A stretch of DNA of 64,000 nucleotides, from NCBI GenBank assembly GCA_036435485.1, contig CM071594.1, positions 194,026,216-194,090,215 of the forward strand. Direction: 5' to 3'. The translations under genes were made by a program, and so were the position numbers. The notes under the pieces are model-generated. The model saw only the letters and a list, made by a program, of their open reading frames with translations. It did not search any database and was not told the DNA's origin. The first letter of the stretch is position 1. Every line of letters starts with the position of its first letter. This document shows, one piece after another, positions 11,488-23,733 of the stretch. The DNA is from Saposhnikovia divaricata. Lineage: Eukaryota > Streptophyta > Magnoliopsida > Apiales > Apiaceae.

Positions 11488-11731
11488 ATCTTGAGTCTTG
11501 ATCAAATTGACGATCTCTTACTGCCTTGTCAAATATGAAATAAAAGTAAAATTGGAATCTTCGAATTCTGAAAGCGTTTACATACATTTATTTACATAGC
11601 ACATCACTAATAAAACTTCGAAAAATCCGTTTCCCAACCCGTACATAGGGTGGTCTGAAAAATTTTCTTATACAACAAAAGTTACTGTTCATCCAGAAAA
11701 TTTTTATACGTGCAAAAATTGGGGATATTAG
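11488..11731 (-). mobile_element. Tekay chromovirus 3' LTR fragment
   Basis: About 240 bp closely matching 20668-20905, including the block 'agggtggtctgaaaaattttcttatacaac'. The two segments flank the Tekay pol remnants as direct repeats, so they are the first parts of its 3' and 5' LTRs. The left edge coincides with the outer end of the copia LTR at 11487. Confidence 0.78.
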
Positions 11732-11756
11732 TGTCTTCCCATTTAAAAAGATTTCG

Positions 11757-14016
11757 TCCCAGAATCAGTCTAAGAACAGTTGAGGGTACTTCTCACACAT
11801 TGCGCTTTCTAACTCCAATGTTAACTCTTCGACATTTTAGTTTCTCCACAGGACTCTCACAAGTTTGACAACCTTATTCATTAACACTTGTTCTTTTTGA
11901 TCCATGATCTCCACAGGTTGTTCAACATAAGTCAGGTCTGGTTGTATTTCTACATGCTCGTATTCTATCACATGTCGGGCATCTGCATTATACTATCATA
12001 GAACTAACACATAAAACACATTATGGACATGCTGTAGGTTTGGCAGTAAGGCTAGATTGTAAGCTACCTTCCCGATGCGCCTCAAGATCTCAAATAGTTC
12101 GATGAACCTCGGGCTCAGCTTCCCTTTCTTGGCGAATCTCATCAACCCTTTCCAAGGGGATACCTTTAACATCATGAAGTCCCCCACTTCAAACTCTCTG
12201 TCCTTTCGAGATTGATCTAGGTACTTTCGTTGTCTGTCTTGGGCTGCCACTAGCCGTTTCCTGATGAGTTCTATTGTTTCCCTGGTTTGTTGCACTAATT
12301 CATGCCCCAATATCTTTCTATCGCCAACTTCTTCCCAGCAGAAGGGAGAGCGCCATCTCCTTCCATACAAGGCCTCGTAAGGGGCATTCTTATACTTACG
12401 TGGTAGCTACTGTTGTAAGCAAATTCAATCAGTGGTATGTGATCGTCACAACTTTCTTTAAAGTCTATTGCACAGACTCTCAACATGTCTTCTATGGTTT
12501 GGATGGTCCTTTCACTTTGCCCGTCCGTTTGTGGGTGATAGGCAGTGTTCATGCTCAACTTGGTTCCAACACAATCTTTGAAGCTCCTCCAAAATTTGGA
12601 GTTAAATATCGGGTCTCTATCTGATACGATAGTCACGGGGACTCCATGTCGTACCACAATTTCCTTTGTGTATGTATCCACTAGTCTGTCGACAGTGTAC
12701 CTCTCGTTGATCGGAAGAAAATGTGCTGACTTGGTTAACTAGTTTATAATTACCCATATTGCATCATAATTTGCTCTGGTCCTTGGTAATCCTATCACAA
12801 AACCCATCGCGATATGTTCCCATTTCCACTCTAGAATCTGTAAAGGTTGTAATAGTCCATTCGGCCTCTAATGTTCTGCTTTTACTCTTTGGCATTTTAG
12901 GCGTTTGCTTACCTATTCAGCGACATCCTTTTTCATGTTTGGCCACCAATAGTACTCTCTCAAATTCTTATACATCTTGGTACCACCGGGGTGAACTGAA
13001 TATCTCAAATTATGGGCCTCATGTAAAATCTCGTCCTCCAATTCCTGAACATTTGGAATCGATATTCTAGATGCATTTCTCATGACTCCATTTTCATCCC
13101 TCTCACACATCATCTCCTCTCCTGTCATTATTTCCTCTATTGAACTCTTTTCCTCTTCCATCTTCTTTCCAAGCACAACTTGATCTTCTTCAACAACGAT
13201 GGCTGGATTCTGATTTCCATTAGGCCTTTCTGGCTCCTTATACTTTTACCTCAATCTCCATCCTCTCGAATTCCTTGATTAACTCGTCCGACGACGTTAT
13301 CATCTTAAGCCTCTCCTTCCAACTAAGGGCATCAGCCACCACATTGGCCTTCCCCGGATGGTAGTGAATTTCACAGTCATAGTCTTTGATCAACTCTAGC
13401 CACCTCCTTTGCCTCATGTTTAGCTCCTTTTGAGTGAATATGTACTTAAGGCTCTTGTGATAAGTGTAGATCTCGCACTTCTCTCCATATAGGTAGTGTC
13501 TCCAGATTTTCAAGGCAAAAACTATCGCGAATAGTTCTAGATTATGGGTGGGGTATCTTTTTTCGTAATCCTTTAATTACCTGGATGCATATGTAATTAC
13601 CCTACCATGCTGCGTAAGCACATAACCTAAACCTCTATGAGATGCATTGCTGTGAATCACAAAGTCTCATTTATCATTGGGTAGTGCCAATACAGGGGCT
13701 TACATAACCTCTTCTTCAATTCCTGTTTCGGGGTCCAATCAAAATTCTCAGTCTTACGAGTAAGTAGAGTCAATGGGGCTGCTATCTAAGCAAAATCTTA
13801 CACGAATCTTCTATAATAGTCGGCAAATCCTTTAAACTTCTCACCTCTATCGGTGGGGTTGGTCTTTCCCGATTTGAAACGGCCTCTATTTTGGCAGGGT
13901 CCACTAGCGCTCTTTTGCTACTAACCACAAGTCCTAAGAATTGAACTTCCTTGAGGCAAAATTCACACTTCGAGAATTTGGCAAACTACTCCTTCCGCAA
14001 TATTTCTAAAACTATC
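11757..14016 (-). pseudogene. Tekay chromovirus pol, C-terminal half (RNase H, integrase)
   Basis: Minus-strand fragments in the usual gypsy order. RNase H C-terminus is at 13513-13238 (YHKSLKYIFTQKELNMRQRRW, HPGKANVVADALS). The integrase zinc-binding region is at 13176-12913 (HPGGTKMYKNLREYYWWP). The integrase core is at 12681-12295 (RHGVPVTIVSDRDPIF, YHPQTDGQSERTIQ). The post-integrase region is at 12370-11996 (YGRRWRSPFCWEEVG, KGKLSPRFI, VHNVFYV). This post-integrase signature matches the Tekay/Del lineage of chromoviruses. Frames are separated by stops and shifts, so the gene is dead. The N-terminal half resumes at 18995 beyond the inserted solo LTR. Confidence 0.88.
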
Positions 14017-16662
14017 TGTAATAACCCAAATTTCTGTACTTGAGAAAAATTTTCATTTGAGGGATGAATACTGATTTGCATGGATGAATAGTGAAATTAT
14101 GAATGAATAGTGATTTTTTAGGATTAAGAAATTTTTCATGTCATCCTATGTACGGGATAGGAAATGGATATTTCGAAGTTATATTAGTAATCTACGAGGT
14201 AAATAAGTGTATGTAAACGCGATCGGAATTAAGAAATTCCAAACTTTATTTTTATGGAATATTTGATCGAGCAGTGAAGAGCATATCAATGCGATCAAGA
14301 CAAGTGAGTTATTTAAATCAAGGATTTGATATTTTATTATTTTATTAAGGGTGATTTAAGGATTTAGAACAAAAACCCCTGAGTTAGTATAACGAGCATT
14401 TTAGGAATCGCTAGAACTTTATAACGAGATTATGCGAACGCGAAACAAATTAGGGATTAAATACGTAACGAGATCAGAAACCATGCATGATTATCTAGGG
14501 CTTTATATCAAGTGAATTTGGTGAAAAAGAAAATCAAGAAGCAAAACAAAAAGGATTAATGAGGTGTATGTTCAAGAACAAGCCAACAAGGCTCTTTGTC
14601 ACCACATTTCTAAACACGACACAACCTTGATAAGTGGATTAAAGAGGATTAATAGAGTGGAAAGGCTGATTTTATATCACAAATATCCCACAAATTCATT
14701 CCACCAACTAGTCAACAAGAGAGAAAGAGAGAAAAAGCAAGCTAAACCCATAGATATACAAACTGCCCAGCAGAAACACATGCTAAAGAAAAATTCATAA
14801 CTCCACTTCTACCCATTCATAAATCACCAAATTTGAACCATAGCTTCCTCATTATATGTAGAAAACACGTTTTATGTAGAACATACGTTTAAAATTTCAT
14901 GGCTATAAAAGGAGTATAGCCTAGTCAAATGCCTCCTCCAAGTTGGAGAATCAAAACTGCCCAGTCCGTGGCAGTTTCGACCTCTTATCTTAGAAAATCA
15001 ATAAGTTGAGCTTCGGGCATCCCCTGGTGATGAGCTAGGACTCAAAAGAAAGCCCTTGAAGAGTATAAGGTGTGGTAAAAATTTGAGAACCAATCTCTAA
15101 TGTTTCAATTTTATATAAATTTTACAAAGTGATGATGAATAGTAAGGAATAGTGTTTTAAGTTGTTTTTATGATTTGTTCATGGATTTTTAGGCTTTGTT
15201 AAGGCTACCCAAGGCTATTCTAAGGGGTATCAAGCTTTTTAGCATTGTTAGAGCTTCAAGGAGGGTAAAACCCTAAACCATGCTTTGAGTTTTTGTGAGT
15301 TTGGAAGGAGTTTTGATGTTAGTGTAAAGTTAAGATAATGTTAAGTGGTTTTATGATTGTTTGGCTTTGTATAATGTGTAAAATGATGGGTGTTGGTTTT
15401 GGGACCTCACCACTGGTCCTATAGATGTATAATGGATGTTTGTTGATGTTGAGGATGATTGGTTTGCCTGGTATGGCTTGGTTGTAATGTTTGTAAAATG
15501 GAAATGTCCGAGTTATAGCCGTCGTAATAGCGAAATTTCATTAGCCCTTAAAAACAATGAAACCCCGAAACCATAAAATTTTTTCTGGACTTACCATTGC
15601 ATATGGTTGTGTAGGTATGGTTGTCTAGTTTATTTTGCCGCAAGAATCGCATTAAAAGAGTTTACGGTTTAGGAGATATGACAATTTTAGTGAAAGTTGT
15701 TCGAGGAATGGAACTACAGAAATGTACCTACTTTGAGGCTATAAATGAGACCCTTAATAGTCAATTTATAATATAAAATTTGAGGATAAATACTAAGGTC
15801 AGTTAGTTAAGTATGTGCAGAGGTTTCGAGTCCAAATGATTATTTTCCGATTTTATAAAAATGCGTAAGCCGAGGTTGCGCAAGTGGAATAACTCTTAAA
15901 GGAGATGACACTATTCATTGCAAACCCCCTGCCCTATTTTGTAAATTACGAAAAATGGGTCTTCTGACTCTAGACATTCTCTAGATCGTGCACGCGAAAA
16001 CGGTGTGTCATTTGAGTTAACGGTTATCGAGTTATGAACGTTTTAGTAAAAGCGGTGTAAATAGTAAAAATCCGCAGTAGACTCAACTTCGAAAATACAT
16101 TTTACCTATCTAGACCCATGTTTTCGAATCAAGATTTTTATGATAAATATTAAAAATACCAAAGATGATTTTAGAAGTGGTTTCATGTTTAAATACGTTT
16201 CCAGTGATTTATTAAAAGTGTTGGAGTGCGAGTCAAGGAATAGTAATTTTCAGGAAAGTCAACTCTAGAGGTGTTACTTTGACCATCCGTTATGGCTAAG
16301 TTAAAGAGAAATTTCGAGTCGACTAAAACACGAGACTTGTTAAAAATTATCAAGGCAACATATTGGTTTAAAGAACGAGGTTATAAATGGTTGAGTATAA
16401 CTTGAATTTGAGGAGCGATTTTGGCTTAAACCTACGACTTAAGAGTTCATTGATTAACATGGACTTAGTATTAGTCTAGAGGGACCCCTTAATGCCTTGT
16501 TTGTGATTTGCTTAAGTGTTTAAGCGTTAAGTTATAAGTGGATCGTATAGGGGATTGATTGCGTGTTTTCTTTGACTTGTTTAGATTGTCGGACACCGTC
16601 ACGAGCCCGTACTGCATCCAGAGTACCAGGCAAGTTTACTTATGCATACTCTATCATTCAGA

Positions 16663-16673
<11 letters not shown>

Positions 16674-16712
<39 letters not shown>
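16674..16712. repeat. (TA)n microsatellite
   Basis: About 19 uninterrupted TA units inside the solo LTR; other TA tracts in the same LTR lie at 17275-17305, 17436-17454, 17641-17668 and 18018-18060. Confidence 0.97.
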
Positions 16713-16714
<2 letters not shown>

Positions 16715-16864
16715 AAATGTAGGAAATATATTGATTAAGTTTTCGATCCATAATTGCTAGTATTCTATCTAGTTGTTAAATTCCGATATTGATGAAATTA
16801 AACGCATGTATTTTATTTATTGTTGAAACTGTTCATCCGGATAATATAGATGATAGTAGTATAT

Positions 16865-17106
16865 CTTAGGGTGAGGAGGCGTATTCATCCTCTACAAGTA
16901 GCACTTAGGGTGAGGAGGCGTACTCATCCTCTACCGATAGCAAACATAATAATTAGCATAAGAAATAGGAGATAGTCGAACCAGTATATCTTAGGGTGAG
17001 GAGGCGTACTCATCCTTTACAAGTATATCTTAGGGTGAGGAGGCGTACTCATCCTCTACCAGTAGCACTTAGGGTGAGGAGGCGTACTCATCCTCTACTG
17101 GTAGCA
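16865..17106 (+). repeat. minisatellite, about 39-bp unit, five copies
   Basis: The unit 'cttagggtgaggaggcgtac' followed by 'tcatcctctac' recurs at about 16866, 16906, 16989, 17027 and 17066, with an unrelated 40-bp stretch after the second copy. GAGGA and TCCTC within each unit could pair. The reading frame across it is an artefact of the repeat. Confidence 0.92.
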
Positions 17107-17267
17107 AACAGCAGTTGTAATAGGACTGATCATCCTTTACAGATAGATGACGAGGGAAATCTCCTGAATAGGGTCCATTAGTAGTAATGGAAGTATATAA
17201 TTGCCCAATGTATATGGGTAATATTCAGTATGGCGGAGAACCCAAGGGTTCATTTCTTAAGAAGTAT

Positions 17268-17308
<41 letters not shown>

Positions 17309-17454
17309 TAGTATTCAAAAAGGGTGGAGAACATAGGAGTGCATTATGCTACCTGTGTATGCAAATGGCGGGATTCTTTTTTTATTCTAAATAGCATCTT
17401 TTGGAAATTATGTTGTTGGTAATAAAAATATTCCTTATATATATATATATATAT

Positions 17455-17636
17455 GAGAAAAATGGTCCTACAGTTAATTGTAGGGAATTTCCTATATTTA
17501 ACCCATCAAAACTACATAGTTTTGATTAAATTCTTTTTTTGATTTAAAAGGGCCCCGCCAGGGCATTAATGATTATGCATATGTGTCATAATCTTAATGG
17601 TTAACTTTAGGAGAATTTCCTATAGTTAACTGTAAG

Positions 17637-17638
<2 letters not shown>
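17455..17638. mobile_element. foldback element B, bracketed by (TA)n
   Basis: Terminal inverted repeats of about 38 bp: 'cctacagttaattgtaggga' near 17467 pairs with 'tttcctatagttaactgtaag' near 17617. TA tracts touch both ends (17436-17454 and 17641-17668). The centre carries 'gggccccgccagggc', a motif also present in foldback element A (17739 and 39360). There is no coding capacity. Confidence 0.8.
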
Positions 17639-17668
<30 letters not shown>

Positions 17669-17670
<2 letters not shown>

Positions 17671-18006
17671 CCTTTGCTCCATACAGAACACTCTTATATA
17701 ACAAACAACAAAGAACACCTTAGATCTATTAGATCCTTTGGCCCCGCCAGGGGCACCCAATACAAAAAGTTGTTATTTTTTTACCCTCTATCAAGTCTAA
17801 AAAAAATGAAAATTACTGTCCACTGATGACGTCACTGATGACGTCATCAGTGAACAATAATTTTCAATTTTTTTTTTTGCAGACTTGATAGAGGGTAAAA
17901 AAATAACAACTTTTTGTATTGGGTGCTATGACGGAACTCTTAAATTATATTAGATATGAGGTGTTCTTTATTGTTTGTTATATAAGGTGTTTGCTATGGA
18001 GTGCAA

Positions 18007-18017
<11 letters not shown>
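17669..18017. mobile_element. foldback element A, copy 1, bracketed by (TA)n
   Basis: A long imperfect palindrome of about 349 bp. The left arm includes 'acaaaaagttgttatttttt' and 'accctctatcaagtct'; the right arm includes the complements. At the centre are 'tgatgacgtca' repeats and their complements. Termini are 'ggcctttgctccata' and 'tatggagtgcaactctc'. TA tracts flank both sides. A second copy is at 39288-39628. There is no transposase, so it is a non-autonomous MITE-like element. Confidence 0.87.
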
Positions 18018-18063
<46 letters not shown>

Positions 18064-18242
18064 TATAAAGGAAAGGGGAAAAACAACTAATTCAGTGCAT
18101 TAGCCTTATAGTATGTGAGAAGGGTGTGGGCTGAAAAGTAGTTGTTGAATGCTCTATTATCTAGTATCTTAAAGTTGTAATAAGATTCTGGAGGATACTC
18201 TGATGTGTAAGCACTTTTGGATTAGTAAGTACTTGTTCTAAG

Positions 18243-18833
18243 TAGGGTTGCACATGGGTAGGGTTGGGTCAGGTTTTTGTTAAATTCTGACCCAACCCAA
18301 TTAGTTCGGTTTTATAAAAAATCAAGCCATTAACTGAAAAATATTTATGTAACCCAACCCCGACCCAACCCAATTAATTCGGTTTGGTTCGGGTTGGGTC
18401 GAGTTAAATTTGCTAATCGGAAGAACTTTGCAGAAAATTATGCATTTGACATAAAATGTTTCGCAGAAAATGTTGCAAAAAAAGTTACAGAAGCCAGAAA
18501 GTGTTGCAGAATGTTACAGAAGCCAGAAAGTGTTGCATAATGTTCCAGAAAGTGTTGCAGAAAATTTATATAGTGCAGAAATTTGTAGAAAATATGCAGA
18601 AAATATATAGAATATGCAAAAAATATGCAAAAAATTCTGCATTTTATGTAAGCGAGTTGGGTTGGGTTGGTTAAGGGTTAAAATTTATTAAACCCTTACC
18701 CAACCCAATTAGTTCGGGTTTTTTAAAAATTAACCCGTTTGACCCACGGTTCTGGACGGTTCAGTTTGATCGATTGAAAAAAGGGTCGGTTTGGGTCGAT
18801 TTGGTCAATTTTTGGAACCCATGTGCAGCCCTA
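18243..18833. mobile_element. hAT-type MITE (591 bp) with 8-bp target duplication
   Basis: Terminal inverted repeats TAGGGTTGCACATGGGT (left) and ACCCATGTGCAGCCCTA (right) differ at one base. The flanks GTTCTAAG (18235-18242) and GTTCTAAA (18834-18841) match at seven of eight positions, the target length of the hAT superfamily. The interior has 'gacccaacccaattagttcgg' repeats on both arms and a 'cagaaaatgttgcag' repeat cluster near 18430-18630. There is no transposase. Confidence 0.87.
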
Positions 18834-18994
18834 GTTCTAAAACTATAACCCGTAGAGTGGATTATGGAGTTTATTATAGATATTGTTGTAGATTATATTG
18901 TGAGCAGGTGATTGAATATTTCGCAAAGGTATGTATGTGTATGGTTAAGGTTGTGACGACCCGGATTCCTGTCAAGGAATTAGGGGGTGTTACA

Positions 18995-20260
18995 CTATCC
19001 TTAGATATTCCGCGTGCTCTTCCTCTGTCTTTGAGTAAATTAGAATATCATTAATGAAAACAATGACAAATTTGTCCAAATATTTCTTGAAAACTTGGTT
19101 CATTAAATCCATGAAAGCTGCGGGTGCATTAGTCTACCCAAACAATATTACCAAACACTAGTAGTGTACATACTTGGTGCGAAACGTAGTCTTTGGTATA
19201 TCCTCCGATTTGATCTTTAACTGGTAATATCCGATTCTCAGGTCAATTTTGAAAAAGTACATGGCGTGTTTCAGCTGGTTGAACAAGTCGTCTATCCTGG
19301 GTAATGGATACCTATTCTTAACGGTGCGCTTATTCAACTCTCGATAGTCTAGGTACAATCTCATGCTACCATCTTTCTTCTTTACAAACAACACCAGGAT
19401 TCTCCACGGTGACATGCTTGATCTTATCATTCCCTTATCCAACAACTTTTATAGATGGGTCACTAATTCCTTCTTCTCTACTGGGGCTAGCCGGTATCGG
19501 GCTTTCAAAATTAGGGATGTACCTGGAGCTAAGTCAATATCGAATTCAATTTCTCTGTCAGGTGGTAGCCCGGGAAGATCCTCCGGGAACACATCCTTAA
19601 ATTTATTGACAACTGAAATTTCCTGTAGGCTAGGTGCTTCTTTCATAGTGTCCACCACATAAGCTAAGTAAGCCTCACATCCCTTAAGCAACAATCTCTT
19701 GGTCTGAACTATGTTAAAAAACTTCTAGGTCTGTCGTTGCCCCTTAAATACTATTTTATTTACCCCTGGCATTTCCAACCTTACTTTCTTTCCCTTACAA
19801 TCGATCTAGGCTCCATTGGACGTTAACCAATCCATTGTTATTATAACATTGAATACCCTTAACTTGAAAGGAATCAGGTCTATTAAAAAGTGTCGCCCTC
19901 CTATTTCTAGTTTACAGCCTGGGTGTACCCGTCTCACGGGAATAATCTCTCAATTGGCTATCTCTACTTGTAAGATACTGCCCCTCGGCTAAATGTGCTT
20001 GGAAAACTCCCACCTGCGAAATTTCCCTTCTGGTTATCCATCTTTCTCTTCTTCCCTTCTCTATCTTTCTGGCTCTATTCACTTCCAGCTTCTACGATTG
20101 ATGCCTTCTACACCAGCATAACATTATTTATCAACTCCAGGACTACCACACAATTCTGAATCCACTATTTTAGCCTTTGCTGAAATCTTCGGGATCATCT
20201 CTTTACATCTGCTTTCACAAACTCAGGTACAAACCTTGACAACTCAAAAAACTTAGCTAG
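18995..20260 (-). pseudogene. Tekay chromovirus protease-RT remnant
   Basis: Minus-strand homology continues the pol gene broken by the solo LTR. The end of protease lies near 19800-19990 (GGRHFLIDLIPFKLRVFNVIITMDWL). The PR-RT linker is at 19694-19449 (FPEDLPGLPPDREIEFDIDLAPGT). The RT palm is at 19445-19158 (VKKKDGSMRLYLDYRELN, NRYPLPRIDDLFNQL). RT continues to 18999, where the catalytic FIDD box reads FIND, an Asp to Asn change. Several stops and frame changes are present. Gag is not recognisable further right. Confidence 0.85.
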
Positions 20261-20667
20261 TCGAAGTTGTGTGACTAGTTTAGGATCTGTGTGATGTTTT
20301 AATTTGCTAAGTGTGTCTAATACTCCTCTTTTTAATCCCCATAATACACATGTCAAGCAATTACATGTAATGCTTGGATTTTATGTGGATAATGTTGTTT
20401 TAAATCCTTGAAACCACTTTGGTTCTTTGTTTCCCTTTCATATGGATGCTCTTAATGTTGCATTCTTGTTTAACAAGATTGGTCCTTGGTCTCATTTGAT
20501 TGTTAAACCATAATTTGTTACGTATTTTTTTTACCGTTTAAACTCGTTGTAATGTCCGAGCAATTTCTAAAACGTTTTGTTGCACCAATGTTAGGGTGAA
20601 TGTCCTTGATCCTTTAGCACCATGGTTTAATGTATATTTGTGAAGTTTCTAGTTTTTAAACTCTTTA
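20261..20667. other. unassigned AT-rich segment inside the Tekay remnant
   Basis: No reading frame, gag domain or primer binding site is recognisable. By position it should be 5' LTR or gag leader of the chromovirus, but I could not match it to either. Confidence 0.4.
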
Positions 20668-20905
20668 GTCTTGATCTAATTGATGTATCCCTTACTCCAT
20701 TGTCAAATATGGAATAAAAGTAAAATTAGAATCTTTAAATTCTGGTAGTGTTTACATACACTTATTTACATAGCACATCATAAATGCAACTTTGAAATAT
20801 CCATTTACAGACCCGTATATAGGGTGGTCTGAAAAATTTTCTTATACAACTAAAGTTACTATTCATCCAGGAAATTTTTATACGTACGAAAATTGGGGAT
20901 ATTAC
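20668..20905 (-). mobile_element. Tekay chromovirus 5' LTR fragment
   Basis: Direct repeat of 11488-11731. On the minus strand it begins TGTAATATCCCC, followed by 'ggatgaatagtaac', which also occurs near the start of the solo LTR at 14017. This links the chromovirus pol remnant to the long-LTR family. Confidence 0.75.
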
Positions 20906-21034
20906 AGGACCCAACAACCCACCACATGTTAGTCGAAAAGTGCTAGAAAGTTGATATACATTAGTTATTGACTTGTCTATACATAAAGTACCTGATTACT
21001 CTTATTCTGATCGATGTGGGATGTTACATAATTT

Positions 21035-21718
21035 TATAATGAAAAACTTAACAACTAAAGATATGAGTCTGTGTACTTATTGAATATGTACACAGCTCAT
21101 ATTTGCAAAACTAGTAATAGACAAACTGACTTTCTAAGCTTGCATATACTATTTTAGTGAAACTTGGTATCTCGTGATTTTTTCTTGTCTTACATGACCA
21201 GATCCACTTCTGTAGTTGTTTCTCCTTGAATTTCTTTTCAAGCGTCTTTGTAGGCTTGCCAGGTGCACAATGCAACAATTGGACCACTGCAGGTACCTTG
21301 GTTTGTGTAGATTTTCTGACTTGAGAATCTTCAGTAATTTGTCTTTTGAAACATTCGAGAATTGGCTAAGTACTTGATTCGAGAACTATTTTTGAATGGC
21401 TATAGACATCTATGAGTTCTCGAACAAGTCTTTTTGAGATATCAAATTACTTCTCGTATGAGTCTTTACTTCTAGAATCCTTGAGATGTCGAATAGCTTC
21501 TTGACTTATGGAATCCTTGAGATATCGTATATGCCTTTTCACTGATGAAGTCTTTGAGATATCGAATTTGTCTTTGACTTGTTTGACTCATTGAGATCTT
21601 GAATGGAACTTTGACTTTGTTGACTCCTTGAGTTCTCGAATAGAGTCTTTAACACATCGAATCCTTGAGATATCAATTGAGCTTTAACTTTTTGACTTCT
21701 TGAGATATCAAATAGTGC
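21035..21718 (-). mobile_element. SIRE-like copia LTR, second copy, first part
   Basis: Matches 10460-11140 of the LTR at 10187-11487, including the 'cttgagatatcgaat' repeats. The left end of the LTR is missing. It is interrupted at 21718 by a 2.6 kb insertion and resumes at 24332. Confidence 0.85.
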
Positions 21719-23249
21719 TGATTAGCGCATAATTTTGCATATTTTAAATACCTATTTATTGCTTGTTTTCATTTTTTTAACTTATTAATTTAGTGGATTT
21801 TCATAATTTTGCAGGAAATTAAATAAAAAAAAAGTAAAGGATGCAAAATGGGCAAAGAGTGGATTTAAAAGGAAGAAAAATGAAATTGGGAATGAAGCCA
21901 AGCCATATTTGGAGCCACAGCAAATGGAAAAAAGACAATAGTTGAAGAAAAGATATTTTGTGGTGAAAGATGATCCAAAACCCTATTTTTATCCTATAAT
22001 ACCCCACACTCCTTTGTATTCTACACCTTAATTTTTAGCTTAGTTAACCTAATTTTTAGTTGTAGCCTCATTTTTCTTTTTTCATATCTTCTTTCATTTT
22101 TAGAGCCTAGCTTTGTTCTTGTATTAGTAGCTTTAAATTTGTAAACACTCTTTTATAATCAATGTTATTCAAGTCTTTACGTTTTGTTGCATCTTCATCT
22201 CTCTTCTAATTTTATGAGTGATCCATTTCAATTTTAGAAGTGGAAAAAGTAGCAAATATGCTAACCACTTGTGAGTAGAAAAGAGTCACTTAAATTTATT
22301 TTTAATGCTCTAGATTTAGCTCTTGTTGTGTTACTATTTGGATTTGAATTATTAGATTTACTTGGCATTGCTTTTTATTTTCCGGTTTAGATCTACATTT
22401 TTCGGCGACACCTTGATCCGGCACGAATCAATTTGTATACGTGTCTTGTTTGTTTTTCCGACACTCTGTTTGTTTGTTACAGATGCTTCCTTTTCAGTTT
22501 GTTAAGCCACCCGTATGTTCAATTCTATTCATCTATCTCAGTTTATTTAAGTAACCCACTATATTTACTTTGGTCTGGTAATTATCACATATTTTGTCTA
22601 GCTCATTACATTTCATTTCATAGCTTTCCTGCGCATGCTTTATATGCTTTTTTTATATTTATTTTTGTTGCTTGTTTAATTTGAATGCATATCAAAATTA
22701 ATCATTTCCGGCCACTAACATTTTCCGCCACCAACTTCTGGCTTGCACTTTTCCTTTACATATAGTTATGTATTCTTTTTCTTTTAATCATTAAGATAAA
22801 ATATTTTTTTTGGTTCAACTTTTATCACCTGCTGTAGTCTTAATTCCTATACAGTATAATGTTTTCATTTGTTAATTGAACTCCATTTTCTAATGCTGCG
22901 CGAATTTTTCATTCTACACGCTGTGTTTCTTTTCTGCCGCTATGTTTCTGAATTTTGTAAAGAAAAGATGGAAAATGATTTATTTTCTCTTTTCTCCAAA
23001 TCTTTCCAAAATTGGAAAGAAAATTTTGAAGACAAATATAAATTGAACTTCTTCCCTAATCTTCAGTTTTCTTTTCTTTTCTTTCCAAAAAAATCGTTCT
23101 GGAATAAGTTGTTGTGGAAATTATTCTTTACCTTTCTTTTTTTTTTCTTTCCAAAATTTGTTTATGGAACACAGTTAATTTTATAGCTAATCCATATTTA
23201 AATCTAGTAATCAATTGCATAGCCTTAGATTATCATTTTACTCTAGTTA

Positions 23250-23601
23250 GAACAAGTCCAATGTAATGCTATCCTTGGTGCTATTGCTATATTATAGTAC
23301 TAAGTGCTAAAAAAATCATCTCCAAAGGGGTGCTATAGTTGGATGCATCCTTGGTGCTAAATTTGAAACCAAAAATGCATTTATGCATCAATGCCACATC
23401 ATCATTTAACTAGAATGAGATGAGTTTGTTGAGAATATTTAATAGAAGTTAAAAGAGTTAGGTAAAAATTAAAAGAATTGGTTAAATTTGAAACTAGTTA
23501 TAGAATTAGTTTTGGAGGGTGAGTTTTATTTTAATACCAAAATCACTTTTTGGTTCTATATTATTGCAATAGCAATTTAGCATCTGGTATTGGATTTGCT
23601 C
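23250..23601. mobile_element. Tourist-like (PIF/Harbinger) MITE, 352 bp
   Basis: Terminal inverted repeats GAACAAGTCCAAT and ATTGGATTTGCTC match at 11 of 13 positions. The trinucleotide TTA flanks both ends (23247-23249 and 23602-23604), the target of PIF/Harbinger elements. Nested in the 2.6 kb solo LTR. Confidence 0.82.
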
Positions 23602-23733
23602 TTATCAACATTGATCAAATCTAGTTATTAATTGTTCTATTTTCTTTGCTCCATTTTTATTCACTAGTCCCTTTAATGTAGTCTGTAGCTTGTTTTTTTC
23701 TTTTATAATGTCTCTTTTTTTTGCTAAATTATA

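Larger units (their letters stand above)
14017..18994 (+). mobile_element. solo LTR, Tekay-like, 4,978 bp with CTATC target duplication
   Basis: The insertion starts TGTAATAACCC and ends GGTGTTACA and is flanked by CTATC at 14012-14016 and 18995-18999. It splits a chromovirus pol gene. No gag or pol sequence is found inside, so it is a solo LTR left by recombination. Much of its length is due to later additions: (TA)n tracts, a minisatellite (16865-17106), two foldback elements (17455-17638, 17669-18017) and a hAT MITE (18243-18833). Blocks at 15510, 15663 and 17091 match the other long LTRs of the window. Confidence 0.92.

Noticed and set aside
16865..17106. CRISPR-like appearance of repeats with spacers
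   Set aside because: Plant nuclear DNA, repeats inside an LTR, near-tandem arrangement with no spacer logic or cas genes.
16996..17181. Open frame with repeated RRRTHPL units
   Set aside because: It is the minisatellite of the solo LTR read in one frame.
22433..23186. Hydrophobic reading frames in the 2.6 kb solo LTR
   Set aside because: T-rich sequence gives Phe/Leu-rich translations by chance; no known domain and the segment is within an LTR.
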